Shown: positions 7,265-16,309 of the stretch, one piece after another
Position numbering within the stretch: position 1 is the first letter of the stretch
Layout of the letters: every line of letters begins with the position of its first letter
From: a virus
Virus record (IMG/VR): IMGVR_UViG_3300020215_000116
Span: 1-29,878 of that record
Strand: one strand, 5' to 3'
Length of the DNA: 29,878 nt
Notes under the pieces: model-generated
Told to the model about the DNA's origin: nothing
Databases searched by the model: none
Seen by the model: the letters and a program-made list of their open reading frames with translations, nothing else
Position numbers and translations under genes: made by a program

Positions 7265-8865
7265 TGGCTCGGCTACTTGATTGGCCGGTCGGCCTTGGGC
7301 GTATCGCCTATCAGCGCCTGACCGGACCTCGCTCGGTCGGTTCTGCTGCGACCGAAAGCATTACGGGTTTTGTGCAAACGGTCGCCAGCGCATTCGGCGT
7401 GTGGCGGTATCAAATCTCGCTGCAGCCGTTGCGGGGCGGAAAGACGCGGCACTATCGCAAGATGGTCACGGCGTTGCATGGCGGCGCCAATGCGGTCCGT
7501 GTGCCGTTCAATGACCCGGACGTGATGACATTTCGGGAAGCCGGTGTGTCGGGAATTCCGGACACGAAACGCTTCCCCACAGTAAACTGGTCAAACGGCC
7601 TTCCCTGGTCAAACGGCGAACCGTGGCAGCTGTCGCGCCCTATGGTGCGGGTCGCCCAAGACGCGGCGGTCGGTGACACGATCATCGATCTCGAGGACGA
7701 ATTCTGGGGCCATACGATCGAAGCGGGATGGCTCGGCTTTATGCCTTTCCACTTCGGCAAGTATGAAATCACCGAAGTCATTGCGCCCGGCCAGTATCGA
7801 ATCTGGCCACCGTTGAGAAAGGGCCTACTTGGGTATCTCCGGTATTCGGCTGACTTTGTTGCTGCTGACTATCCGGATGGCGCGGTCTCCTGCGAGCGCA
7901 ATTCCGATGGTTATGCGCAGAATTCTAGCGGCGAGTGGGAGCTTTTTGCGCCCAATGTTGCGCGGATAACTGATCTCGGTCTGTTGATCGAGCAGGAAGC
8001 GACCAACTTTATCCGCAATAATTCGATGCAGGGCGCGGTTGCCGGGACGCCAGGAACAAGGCCGACGAATTGGCCAAGTATATCCCTTGCCGGATTGACT
8101 CAGACTGTTGTCGGCGTGGGAACGGAATTGGGTGTCAATTATATTGATCTCCGCTTCAACGGCACGGCGAGCGGCGGAACGCTCCAAATTCCTTTAGAGG
8201 CAACAACGCAAATCGCCGCCGTTCAGGGTCAAAGTTGGCGGAATTCTGCTTTCCTGAAGTTGGTGAGTGGTTCGTTTAACGGCATTGCCTCGAGCCGCCT
8301 TCGGTTGAGCGAATGCAATGCTGCTGGGGTTGTGCTGACAAACGGTGACTTTATTATTTCTAACCCGACCGCAACGCTCACCAGGTTTTCTCAGCCTTAC
8401 ACAACGGTTAACCCGACGACAGCCTTCGTTCGTCCTGCCGTGATGTTTGTTGCAACCATTGGTGCAGCGATAGACTTCACGATCCGAATCGGGTGGCCGC
8501 AGCTTGAACGTGACTCGGTGACGTCGCCAATCAGGACTACAACCACCGCAGTGACCCGTGAAGCCGATGTCATTTCGCTGCCAGTCGCTGGCTTGCACAA
8601 ACTCACTGCGACGTTTGATGACGACACGACGCAGGAAATTGTTAACCCCACAAATCTGACTGCCGCTTTGCTAGATCGCACGCTGATCAAGCAGGTAGCT
8701 GGATTAACTGGTCGTACTTATGCCCACCTCAGTCCCGTGGTGGCGATGCGGCTGGAGAGCGAAGCCGCCGGAACCGTGCAGCGCGGCATCATGGCCGCCG
8801 AAGGCAACATACTGACAATGGTCGAAGTCGAAGACCAAGACGTTCGCGACTATTTCGCGGATTAG
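7264..8865 (+). CDS. Distal tail protein with inserted fibre / carbohydrate-binding-like domain
   Basis: This 533-residue tail protein follows the tape measure, where siphoviruses encode the distal tail protein. Residues 1-195 form a beta-rich base that recurs in such proteins. Residues about 200-440 look like a separate module: 'RNSDGYAQNSSGEWELFAPNVARITDLG', then 'LLIEQEATNFIRNNS'. This is a divergent form of the phage fibre/head-spike motif 'R.S..y.d..G.....pNvpR.....GLLiEe.rtNli.NS', followed by a beta-sandwich. Residues 445-533 return to a tail-protein style. An inserted receptor- or glycan-binding module is the likely reading. The binding target is unknown. Confidence 0.7.
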   Translation: MARLLDWPVGLGRIAYQRLTGPRSVGSAATESITGFVQTVASAFGVWRYQISLQPLRGGKTRHYRKMVTALHGGANAVRVPFNDPDVMTFREAGVSGIPDTKRFPTVNWSNGLPWSNGEPWQLSRPMVRVAQDAAVGDTIIDLEDEFWGHTIEAGWLGFMPFHFGKYEITEVIAPGQYRIWPPLRKGLLGYLRYSADFVAADYPDGAVSCERNSDGYAQNSSGEWELFAPNVARITDLGLLIEQEATNFIRNNSMQGAVAGTPGTRPTNWPSISLAGLTQTVVGVGTELGVNYIDLRFNGTASGGTLQIPLEATTQIAAVQGQSWRNSAFLKLVSGSFNGIASSRLRLSECNAAGVVLTNGDFIISNPTATLTRFSQPYTTVNPTTAFVRPAVMFVATIGAAIDFTIRIGWPQLERDSVTSPIRTTTTAVTREADVISLPVAGLHKLTATFDDDTTQEIVNPTNLTAALLDRTLIKQVAGLTGRTYAHLSPVVAMRLESEAAGTVQRGIMAAEGNILTMVEVEDQDVRDYFAD

Positions 8866-8874
8866 CCATTACAG

Positions 8875-9453
8875 ATGAGCGCGGTCTTCACAGAAGCCGA
8901 CATGGATCGGTTGGCGCTGCCGTTTGTGGCACGCGCCTGGCTGGGTGAGTTCGATTTCCCGCGTGGCGTTCAATATCTGCACTCAGGAACCGGGCGTGTC
9001 ACGATTGACGGTCACGAATTTATTGGTGTGTCTGACCCCGCGAATAAAAGGCTTGTGGGCGTTGGTCAGATTGAAGAGCCGCAGTTCGGTGCCGCCGCAG
9101 CCGTAGCGATCGTGCTGTCTGCTCCCTCGAAGGAGTTGATTCAGCAAGTGTACGCGGATGCGCGGGACATTGAGGGGCGCGCAGCAACGATCTATTTCGC
9201 GCAGTTCGACGCCGAGACGCAGGCGCGCATCTCCCAGCTTGTCCCGATGATCCGACACGGGAAAATGTCGGCTCCTTCAATTGAAATTCAAGGCCTACGG
9301 ATTAGGCAGGTGAGCCTTACGGTCGAGAATATCTGGTCTGCGCATAATTATGCGCCTGGTGGGCGCTGGTCTCCTGCCGACATGGAAAGGCGTTTCGCCG
9401 GCGACAAAGGCGGTGCCTTTATCGGAGTCAAAATTCCGGAGAATTGGACGTGA
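8875..9453 (+). CDS. Phage tail hub-region protein (GTA gp13 / DUF2163 position)
   Basis: This 192-residue beta-rich protein lies between the distal tail protein and the NlpC-like gene. In lambda-like and gene-transfer-agent tail modules this slot holds a hub protein (lambda L, GTA gp13). The phrase 'FDFPRGVQYLHSGTGRVTIDGHEFIGV' and the later 'SLTVENIWSAHNYAPGGRWSPADMERRFAGDKG' are typical of minor tail proteins at this site. The ending resembles the C terminus of phage proteins described as handling a 'spreading' or hub role. The family assignment is tentative, but tail function by synteny is firm. Confidence 0.65.
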   Translation: MSAVFTEADMDRLALPFVARAWLGEFDFPRGVQYLHSGTGRVTIDGHEFIGVSDPANKRLVGVGQIEEPQFGAAAAVAIVLSAPSKELIQQVYADARDIEGRAATIYFAQFDAETQARISQLVPMIRHGKMSAPSIEIQGLRIRQVSLTVENIWSAHNYAPGGRWSPADMERRFAGDKGGAFIGVKIPENWT

Positions 9454-9854
9454 CCCGCGTTGAGCTGATGCAGCAACACATCGTGTCGGCAGAGCGCGAT
9501 GTGGTGATCGGGGTCGACGATTGCGGGCCTTGGGTTGTGCAGTGGATCAGGCTCGCATGTGGAAGAGAGGTCAAGTTTCCTCGTTATCGAACGCGCGAAG
9601 AGGCTTATGGGCTGATTAAAACCGCGGGCAGTCTCGTGGCGTTGGTCGACCCACTGCTTGCTGATGTCGGTATAACCCGCACTGACTATCCGGAGTACGG
9701 CGACGTTGTGGTGGTCCGTTTATCCAAGCGCGACGTGGCTGGGATCATGTGCGATGGCGGCCTGGTTCTGTTTCGAGGGGAAGAACGCGGGGCCACTTTC
9801 ATCAATCCGGGCAAGTTTCTTCTTGCCGCATGGCGTGTCCCGGACAACGGCTAA
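9450..9854 (+). CDS. DUF6950 / NlpC-P60-like tail protein
   Basis: This 134-residue protein has an NlpC/P60-like start with a Cys in 'GVDDCGPWVVQWI' (Cys25), then 'RYRTREEAYGLI' and 'YPEYGDVVVV...MCDGGLVLFRG', and ends 'LLAAWRV'. This is the DUF6950 pattern. In lambda-like tails this slot holds K, a predicted peptidoglycan peptidase. Here I see no clear catalytic His, so activity is doubtful. The GTG at 9450 overlaps the previous stop as GTGA; a TTG six bases upstream is less likely. The stop overlaps the next ATG. Confidence 0.7.
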   Translation: MTRVELMQQHIVSAERDVVIGVDDCGPWVVQWIRLACGREVKFPRYRTREEAYGLIKTAGSLVALVDPLLADVGITRTDYPEYGDVVVVRLSKRDVAGIMCDGGLVLFRGEERGATFINPGKFLLAAWRVPDNG

Positions 9855-11920
9855 TGTTTCCAGTATTGGTACTCGCTGCAGCGTTGGCCATGACGCCGAC
9901 CCCCGCTTATGCCGGGATCGAGGCGATGATCGGCGCACAGATATTTGCGTTTCTCGCCGCCGATATTGGTCTTTCGGTCACGGCTTCGCTCGCGTTGACG
10001 TCGGCCATAACGACCCTCGGCCCGCTGGCGCTGCTGGGTGGCGCGGCGCTTCTCCTCACGCCGAAAACGCCATCGTCTATCGATCCCGGTCAGGCGCGAC
10101 AGACATTCGAGAATGCCTCGGCACCCGAACTGCGCGCTGTCGGCCGGGCGCGCCTAGGCGGACTGAAAGCGTTCGGTAATACGGTCGGCAACGACCGCTA
10201 TCGCCTTATTTTTCATTGCAGGGGTCTGATCGACGGTTTCGAAACTTTCTATCTCGCCGGTCGCGAGGTGATCGTGCAGCCATCCGACGGAAAGGTGGTG
10301 TCGCGGCCGTGGCTGCAGGGCGACGGCTCGACGACTTACGCGTATCTTAAAACCAGTCTTGGGCCTGACGACAAGACCGCTTGGGCCGATCTCGTTGCCG
10401 CATTTCCGGCATTGTGGACGTCGGATCACCGTGCGCGTGGCATTGCGCAGACGCTAGCCAAGTTCGTTAATCCGGGCCTCGGCACGACCGACTTTCTTGC
10501 GCTCTATCAAAGCGGCCCACCTGAGCTTGAGGTCGTCGTTCGTGCCGAGTCCGAAGTTTATGACCCGAGAATCGACGATGAGCAGTGGACCGAAAACGGC
10601 ATCCTCAATGCTTTGCATATTCTGCTGAGTTACCCGGAGCGTTCGCTCGACGACATAGACTTGGAATTTGTGGCCGATGAGGCGGATCGGGCCGATGCGG
10701 TCGTGGCTACGCGGGCAGGAAATGTTGCCCGGTCGCGATGCTGCGGGGTGTGGTCTTCAGAATCTGCTCGGGGCGAAAATTTGCAGCGTGTGCTCGATTC
10801 AATCGGTGCATGGATTGTGCAGCGTGACGGCGGGTCGAAAATCGGTCTGCAACTGATTGATGATGATCCGACCGCGGAAATGACGATTCCGCTTCGCCAC
10901 ATAACCAAGTTTTCTTGGAAGGCTGGTCCCGATGGCGTCGAACGCCCGAACCGGTGCCGCTTAAAATACTACTCACCGGAACGCAATTACGAATTGGCGG
11001 AGGTCGATCTTTCGGGTGTCGCATGGGCCAACATTCAGGATGAAATCGACGCCTACGGGGAAAAGCCGCTCGAGATCGAACTGCCCTTCTGCCCCAATGC
11101 GGGACAAGCGCAACGGCGCGCGCGGCAGATGTTTGCACTGGCTCGTTCCAACAGCGGCACCATCAAAACCAACATGGCGGGGCTGGCGGTGTGGGGGTGC
11201 CGCATCGTCAACTTCGAATTCCCGGACGACCTTGGCACGATCAAATGCCTGATCGGAGCTCCAAAGGTGCTCGATGGCGAAGGAGAGGTCGAAATTCCCT
11301 TCCGGGTATGGCCGTCTTTGCCAGCTTGGAACACGTCGACCGACGAAGTCGACGCTCCGGATCAGATTCCTGAGATTGCGCTCGGCGAGGAAAAAGACAC
11401 GCCGGACACGCCCGCCGAAGCGACTGTCGTTCAATATCCGGCCGGCGATTACGAGACACGGGTTCGTTACACGGTGCCGGCCGATGCTGCGGGTGGAGAA
11501 GTCGAGTTTGCTTATCGCACTTACAACGCGCGTGATTTGCCAAACGCCTGGCTGCCGATGGTCGAAGAAGAGACGACCATCCATTTCGCCCATGTGCCCC
11601 TCGATCTTCGCGGTGAGCGTGGGGAATTCCGGCTTCGCACATACGAGGAAGGTAACTCCTCGAAGTGGTCACCCCTCTTCAATGTTCCGTCGCTTGCAAT
11701 CAACAACGCTGCGCCGTCAGCACCATCGTCTGCAATGGTGGGAGCCGATAAAGTCGCCGTCGCACCTAATAGTCTCAACGTCGCTTATCTTCGGGTCAAC
11801 GGCGGTTCACCTATCCCGGTGTGGCCAGGTCAGACAACCACCACGGTCGTTTTGGTTGGCCACAGCATCGTTGCGTATTCGAGTAATGGCACGGCGAGCA
11901 CTGCGCACATCGTGCTCTAG
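9854..11920 (+). CDS. Tail tip protein, lambda J-like
   Basis: This 688-residue protein is placed where host-specificity (J-like) tip proteins are found. The N terminus has two hydrophobic, Ala-rich stretches (residues 1-30 and 32-62), common in J-like proteins of this class. A conserved core follows ('KAFGNTVGNDRYRLIFHCRG', 'GREVIVQPSDGK', 'WTENGILNALHILLSYPERS'). Residues about 545-640 resemble a fibronectin-III-like domain ('RYTVPADAAGGEVEFAYRTY'). The ATG at 9854 overlaps the previous stop; an in-frame start at 9749 would overlap the previous gene and is rejected. Confidence 0.78.
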   Translation: MFPVLVLAAALAMTPTPAYAGIEAMIGAQIFAFLAADIGLSVTASLALTSAITTLGPLALLGGAALLLTPKTPSSIDPGQARQTFENASAPELRAVGRARLGGLKAFGNTVGNDRYRLIFHCRGLIDGFETFYLAGREVIVQPSDGKVVSRPWLQGDGSTTYAYLKTSLGPDDKTAWADLVAAFPALWTSDHRARGIAQTLAKFVNPGLGTTDFLALYQSGPPELEVVVRAESEVYDPRIDDEQWTENGILNALHILLSYPERSLDDIDLEFVADEADRADAVVATRAGNVARSRCCGVWSSESARGENLQRVLDSIGAWIVQRDGGSKIGLQLIDDDPTAEMTIPLRHITKFSWKAGPDGVERPNRCRLKYYSPERNYELAEVDLSGVAWANIQDEIDAYGEKPLEIELPFCPNAGQAQRRARQMFALARSNSGTIKTNMAGLAVWGCRIVNFEFPDDLGTIKCLIGAPKVLDGEGEVEIPFRVWPSLPAWNTSTDEVDAPDQIPEIALGEEKDTPDTPAEATVVQYPAGDYETRVRYTVPADAAGGEVEFAYRTYNARDLPNAWLPMVEEETTIHFAHVPLDLRGERGEFRLRTYEEGNSSKWSPLFNVPSLAINNAAPSAPSSAMVGADKVAVAPNSLNVAYLRVNGGSPIPVWPGQTTTTVVLVGHSIVAYSSNGTASTAHIVL

Positions 11921-11967
11921 TTGACTGCTTAGCTCCACCTCCCATCAAAAGATAACAGGATTCCCCA

Positions 11968-14199
11968 ATGACCGTCTTCACCAAGCGGGCTGTCGAAGTA
12001 TTTGCGCCGACGACATCAGGCGGTGCGCCGCGTGGCCCCGACATGGGGCAAGCCCAGCTATGGGGAACGGAGGTTGAGTCCGCCACTGCGACCGGTGGCC
12101 AACAGTTTACACCGTTGCAGTTTGAGGCTGCGGGCGACGGCATTGCCGACGACGGCGCCGAACTCAATGCGATGACGGAAGCGGCCCGTGAAACGCTGGA
12201 AGATCCAACTTTCATCGGCAACATGGATCTAGCCAACCATCGTTATCGCTCGACGATATCGATCGACCTTACGGGAATGCGGTTCGGATATGGAAAATAT
12301 ATCAGCAACGGGGTCATTCTGTCCGAAGCCGAGGACAAGGCCGCGCTCGATTTCACCTACTCGTTCGGTCTTCCTGTTTACAAAGTCGTCGTGCAAGGGT
12401 CGGAGTCAGCCCGGCCAATAGTAGGCGCGTTGTGGGCACGGCCTGCAGCCGGAACGCCGTCAGCGGAGCATAGCGTCAGGGATAGCGTATTCGCCGGCTG
12501 GTATGGGCTGGCCGCCGGGTTGAACTACGCTTCAGAATCCTTCGTTGCCGACAGGTGCGTCTTTGAGAACGAAAATAGAGATGCTGGCGCCTATGCGCTG
12601 ATGTTCGCAGGGCACAGCGCCGACCTGACCGGCGTACAGTCCGATTTTGAGCCGATTGCGAGCGGGGAAAGATCGAACCTTTTCATCTCGACAAGACAAG
12701 TCCGGGCCAGCCGATCGGCTCCCGCGCCGTTCAACATCACGAACATCACAAATGCTAATCCGCCGGTTTGCACTTTCACCGGGACCGCGCCGGCCAATGG
12801 CGACCAAATCCTGTTCCGCCCGACGAGCGGCATGGAAAGCCTTGCAGACGTGGTGCTTACGGTCGGAAGTGTGGGCGTCGATGGTGCCGACAAGTTTCGG
12901 TTGGTCGGCGCCAATACGACAAGCGACGGAGCGTTTGGGGGCGGGCAGGAGTTCTGGCGCACCGGGACGCCGATCTATATTTCGGCGTGCGGTGCACATT
13001 ACCACGAGAATCTTTACGGTCAGGCTTGGGGCGGTTCCGGCGCCCACATAGTTCACAGTGGCGAACCCGGTGTGCAGATTCGCGCGCTGCACATGAAGGC
13101 GCATTTCGAAGGCTCGGCTATCTCGTCGCTGCTACACTTCAAACACGGCGCGCAAGAATTTGAGATCAACGACCTGCAATTCCAGGAGCACAACAATCAG
13201 TGCGTCGGGTCTATTCTTTCCACTGACGGAAGCGGTATCGGCTTCGTCAAGTTCGTCAACAGCAGCATCTCCATCCTTGGTCTGAATGAAACGCCAGTAG
13301 ATGGAATTTTTGACGAACCTGTTTTCTATCAATTCAATGGCAAGAGCAGCCTTCGCGTCCCATCGGGTCTGCTGACCGATAATTCGCCAGGGCAACTGCG
13401 GCGCCTACCGGATGAAATCGTTGTAGAGGATGCGGCGTGGCCGGCCCGGCGATACAACTTTAACCCCAGCCCAGCCCATGTTCAGCAGCTAGACAATTGC
13501 AACAGGTTGTTCGCCACGGTCACCAGCGGCGCTGTTGCCTACAATCACGGCTGGCTTGATCGTGTCGGGTCGCTCGGCGGAACGATCACAGCTGCGGATG
13601 GCGCGGGTGCGGTAAACCCGAATACATACGTGGCGCTGGCGACGGGCACCACGACGGACATGTCCGATAGTGGCTTCAAACGTCGAGGTGCCCGCATTTT
13701 CCGGCCCGATAGCGGTGACATGATGTTTGAGTTTGTATTCAGTATATCGAACGCGCAACTAGCATGGGCCATCGGCTTTGAAGCAGCGAGCTCAATCGGA
13801 GCGCTTGCTGATGCGGATGAGATTGCCACGCTCGATGCTTCCGATGTCGTGACCGTGACCGCGAACAACGCGTTCGGGATCATGCACGACCCGACCGGAA
13901 CGACTGACGTGATCTATTTTTTCAACAGGAATGCGGGCGGCTTGCCGTCGAGAGTGTCAACTGGCGTGACACTGGCCGCTGCGACGAAAATGTGGTGGCG
14001 CATCCACGGCGGGGCGAATGGCATCGGGTTTGCGTTCTACAGCACGGACGGCATTGATTTTACCCGTGTCGCCCGCGTTACGAACGCGTTCGCGACTGCC
14101 GAAAACTATGCGCCAGCGATTGCCGGACGGATCAGGGGCGGCGCGACGTCCCGTGAGCTTCGCTTGTATGCGGCTAATGCAATTTGCTTGCGGGTCTGA
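11968..14199 (+). CDS. Tail spike / receptor-binding protein, beta-helix type
   Basis: This 743-residue protein starts with a short adaptor ('FTKRAVEVFAPTTSGGAPRG', 'DMGQAQLWGTEVE') of the kind that docks fibres to the tail in rhizobial phages. The motif 'FEAAGDGIADDGAELNAM' (residues 52-69) is the entry to pectate-lyase-like right-handed beta-helix spikes ('GDGvtDDtaai.a'). It is followed by repeated Gly/Asn/Ser-rich short strands. The C-terminal part (about 500-743) is a further beta-rich domain. It probably binds or cleaves surface polysaccharide; no catalytic residues can be assigned by eye. AGGA precedes the ATG. Confidence 0.8.
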   Translation: MTVFTKRAVEVFAPTTSGGAPRGPDMGQAQLWGTEVESATATGGQQFTPLQFEAAGDGIADDGAELNAMTEAARETLEDPTFIGNMDLANHRYRSTISIDLTGMRFGYGKYISNGVILSEAEDKAALDFTYSFGLPVYKVVVQGSESARPIVGALWARPAAGTPSAEHSVRDSVFAGWYGLAAGLNYASESFVADRCVFENENRDAGAYALMFAGHSADLTGVQSDFEPIASGERSNLFISTRQVRASRSAPAPFNITNITNANPPVCTFTGTAPANGDQILFRPTSGMESLADVVLTVGSVGVDGADKFRLVGANTTSDGAFGGGQEFWRTGTPIYISACGAHYHENLYGQAWGGSGAHIVHSGEPGVQIRALHMKAHFEGSAISSLLHFKHGAQEFEINDLQFQEHNNQCVGSILSTDGSGIGFVKFVNSSISILGLNETPVDGIFDEPVFYQFNGKSSLRVPSGLLTDNSPGQLRRLPDEIVVEDAAWPARRYNFNPSPAHVQQLDNCNRLFATVTSGAVAYNHGWLDRVGSLGGTITAADGAGAVNPNTYVALATGTTTDMSDSGFKRRGARIFRPDSGDMMFEFVFSISNAQLAWAIGFEAASSIGALADADEIATLDASDVVTVTANNAFGIMHDPTGTTDVIYFFNRNAGGLPSRVSTGVTLAAATKMWWRIHGGANGIGFAFYSTDGIDFTRVARVTNAFATAENYAPAIAGRIRGGATSRELRLYAANAICLRV

Positions 14200-14347
14200 T
14201 GAACGGCCGACCTAAAAACCCGCACTTCAGGCACGGGTCCGTTTGGGTCTCCGCGTCCTCGCACATGAGCATGGACCGGCATTCATCGCATGGCTGGTCG
14301 GCGGCGAGACGCCTGAGGTCGTCGGGGGTCACAAGGGTTTTTCGCAT
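14174..14347 (-). CDS. Small antisense zinc-ribbon-like protein
   Basis: A 57-residue open frame lies on the opposite strand to the late operon. It has a CDEC pair near residue 20, a single Cys at 29, and 'DPCLKCGF' near residue 40, giving a possible zinc ribbon. The stop lies 26 bases inside the 3' end of the tail spike gene. It would be transcribed against the late operon from the gap before the terminator at 14382. The regular Cys spacing argues that it is real, but no strong ribosome site is visible. Confidence 0.45.
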   Translation of the reverse strand: MRKTLVTPDDLRRLAADQPCDECRSMLMCEDAETQTDPCLKCGFLGRPFIRPASKLH

Positions 14348-14381
14348 TCGTCCAGCGTAGCACCATCAAGTATGAGCGACT

Positions 14382-14404
14382 AGCCGCCTCCGGGCGGCTT
14401 TTTT
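14382..14404 (+). terminator. Rho-independent terminator after the tail genes
   Basis: A 7-bp GC stem (14382-14388 with 14393-14399) and a TCCG loop are followed by a run of T (14399-14404). It separates the tail operon from the lysis genes, whose first ATG is at 14446. Confidence 0.85.
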
Positions 14405-14445
14405 CTTTGCAGTGGGTAAGACCCGCAATTTCCCAAGAGGCAAGA

Positions 14446-15501
14446 ATGGCCAATATCGCTGCGCTAAAGGCGCGGAATGCCGCCCGCTGGCTCAATGCCA
14501 GGATCACCCGCGGGCCGGAATTCGCCAAGGTCGCACCCCGGCTTGTCGCATACAAGCCGCGCTATCAAGCGGTAGAGGCCCTCACTGGCGTCCCTTGGTT
14601 CGTCATCGCGGTGATTCACCAACGCGAGAGTGCGGCCAACTTCAACGGCGTCCTGCACAACGGCGAGCACATCATCGGCACCGGCAGGAAGACAAGATTG
14701 GTGCCGGCCGGCCGCGGGCCGTTCTCGACATGGGAAGCGGCTGCGATCGATGCGCTGAAGAACTGCCATCCCTACGCCGCCAGATGGACCGATTGGTCAC
14801 CCGGCGGGGCAATGACGCTGCTCGAGCAATACAACGGGCTCGGCTACGCCAACAAAGGACTACCATCGCCTTACGTGTGGGCCGGCACTGATCAATACGT
14901 CAAAGGCAAGTACGTCGCGGACGGCAAGTTCGATCCAAACCATGTCGACAAGCAGCTCGGCTGCGCGGGCCTGATCTTGGCGATGCGGCAGGTCGATCCG
15001 TCGATTGCCTTTGCGGGCGAGCGGCCATCGCTGGAGCCGACTCCCGTTCCGTCACCGGCCTCGGATCCACAGCCGAAGAAAGACGCGACCGGCGCTGTCG
15101 TTGCCGGTGGCGCGGTCGCAGCGGGCGGCGGTTGGACTGTTTGGCAGTTCTTCTCCGACTACTGGATGCATGCCGCCGCCGTCGCCGCTGCTCTCGTCGT
15201 TATCGCCATCATCGCTCATCGCTTCATCAAAGGACGCTGGATATGGACTGGTCGTCAATCGCAGGCCTCGTCGGTAAGTTCGCTCCAACCCTCGGCGGAT
15301 TATTGGGCGGAGCTTTTGGCCCAGGTGGCGCCTTCATCGGCGACAAGGTTGGTCGCGTCATCGCCGCAGCGCTCGGCGTCGAAGCCACGCCGGAAGCCGT
15401 CAGCGAAGCGCTCCAGAAGGACAAGAACGCGGTCGAACGTCTCCGCATCCTCGAAGAAACCCGCGGCAAAGAGATCGCGGCCCAAGCGGACATCGAAATA
15501 A
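14446..15501 (+). CDS. Endolysin with C-terminal membrane segment
   Basis: This 351-residue protein is a phage lysozyme/transglycosylase-type endolysin. Residues 45-110 include 'GVPWFVIAVIHQRES' with a probable catalytic Glu at 61, then 'GRGPFSTWEAAAIDAL', typical of the family. A Pro-rich linker (190-210) leads to one membrane helix (about 241-261), so it is probably membrane-tethered. The frame then continues for some 85 Arg/Lys/Ser-rich residues that overlap the holin gene by 259 bases. This tail looks like run-on past a lost stop. The start at 14446 follows AGAGG. Confidence 0.85.
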   Translation: MANIAALKARNAARWLNARITRGPEFAKVAPRLVAYKPRYQAVEALTGVPWFVIAVIHQRESAANFNGVLHNGEHIIGTGRKTRLVPAGRGPFSTWEAAAIDALKNCHPYAARWTDWSPGGAMTLLEQYNGLGYANKGLPSPYVWAGTDQYVKGKYVADGKFDPNHVDKQLGCAGLILAMRQVDPSIAFAGERPSLEPTPVPSPASDPQPKKDATGAVVAGGAVAAGGGWTVWQFFSDYWMHAAAVAAALVVIAIIAHRFIKGRWIWTGRQSQASSVSSLQPSADYWAELLAQVAPSSATRLVASSPQRSASKPRRKPSAKRSRRTRTRSNVSASSKKPAAKRSRPKRTSK

Positions 15502-15854
15502 AGCGGCTCGAGACGAACGCCGCGCAAGCGACCGTTATCAACGAGACGATCCGCGCCGAGGCCGGAAAGGTCTCTTGGTGGCACTGGCGCCATCTACTCG
15601 GCTATGTGCCGGTCATCCTTGGCGTTGAGGTCGCCGCGCTGTTGCCGCTGGTGGTTTTGGGGCGGATTACTGCGACGGAAGCATCGGCGCTGGTAGGCAT
15701 TCTCACGCCGTTCCTAGCGATCATCTCAGGTCTGCTCGGCTACGTCGCCTCCGATACAACGAACCGGATCAATACTGCCATAACGGGCCAGCATTCAGCG
15801 GGCGGGGTGATGAACACGATCCGCGCAGCGCTTCCGGGCGGGAAGTCGAAGTAA
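15243..15854 (+). CDS. Holin, 3TM gene-transfer-agent-release type
   Basis: This 203-residue protein permeabilises the inner membrane for endolysin action. It has an N-terminal Gly-rich amphipathic region (5-45), a charged helical stretch (55-105), then 'SWWHWRHLLGYVPVI' leading into two membrane helices (about 118-140 and 148-170). This matches the family 'holin of 3TMs for gene-transfer release'. AAGGA is well placed before the ATG at 15243; a longer frame from 15132 would lie in the endolysin gene. The stop overlaps the next ATG. Confidence 0.85.
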   Translation: MDWSSIAGLVGKFAPTLGGLLGGAFGPGGAFIGDKVGRVIAAALGVEATPEAVSEALQKDKNAVERLRILEETRGKEIAAQADIEIKRLETNAAQATVINETIRAEAGKVSWWHWRHLLGYVPVILGVEVAALLPLVVLGRITATEASALVGILTPFLAIISGLLGYVASDTTNRINTAITGQHSAGGVMNTIRAALPGGKSK

Positions 15855-16285
15855 TGTTTGAGCCAGCCTTCATCGGTGCTGTTGCTGGCCTTGTCGTCGC
15901 CGGACTGGCGGTGCTTGGGTTTTGGATCAACTGGTCCGAGCGCGTCACGAAGGCTCAAGGCACAAGCGAGAATGCCCTTCAGGTTGCCGCCGAGGCAGAC
16001 GAAAGCTGCAAGGAAGCCCACCAGCGCATCGATAGCTTCGAGCGCATCATGGCTGAGACGTCTGATCGCGCTCGTCGGGAATTCGGCGAAACAATCGCGG
16101 CCATGCAGCATAAAATCCACACGTTTGAAACTTGGTCGCGTGATGAATTTGTGCGGAAGCAATCATTGGAAATGATGCTCGCCCGCAACGAAAAGGCGCA
16201 AGAAATTCGAGACGAGCGCCTGGAAAAACGGCTCGACCGGATCGAAAAGAAGATCGACGAGTCGACAGCGTTCCGTAGCGCGTAG
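15854..16285 (+). CDS. Membrane-anchored coiled-coil protein (lysis module)
   Basis: This 143-residue protein has one N-terminal membrane helix (about residues 6-25), then a long charged helical region with heptad-like pattern (35-138). The layout, and its position after holin and endolysin, resembles an inner-membrane spanin (Rz) or a holin-modulating protein. Rz-like spanin is the simplest reading, but no partner lipoprotein with a lipobox is seen nested or adjacent. Its start overlaps the holin stop by one base. Confidence 0.65.
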   Translation: MFEPAFIGAVAGLVVAGLAVLGFWINWSERVTKAQGTSENALQVAAEADESCKEAHQRIDSFERIMAETSDRARREFGETIAAMQHKIHTFETWSRDEFVRKQSLEMMLARNEKAQEIRDERLEKRLDRIEKKIDESTAFRSA

Positions 16286-16309
16286 CCCTTCCACAACATC
16301 GGAGACTTG

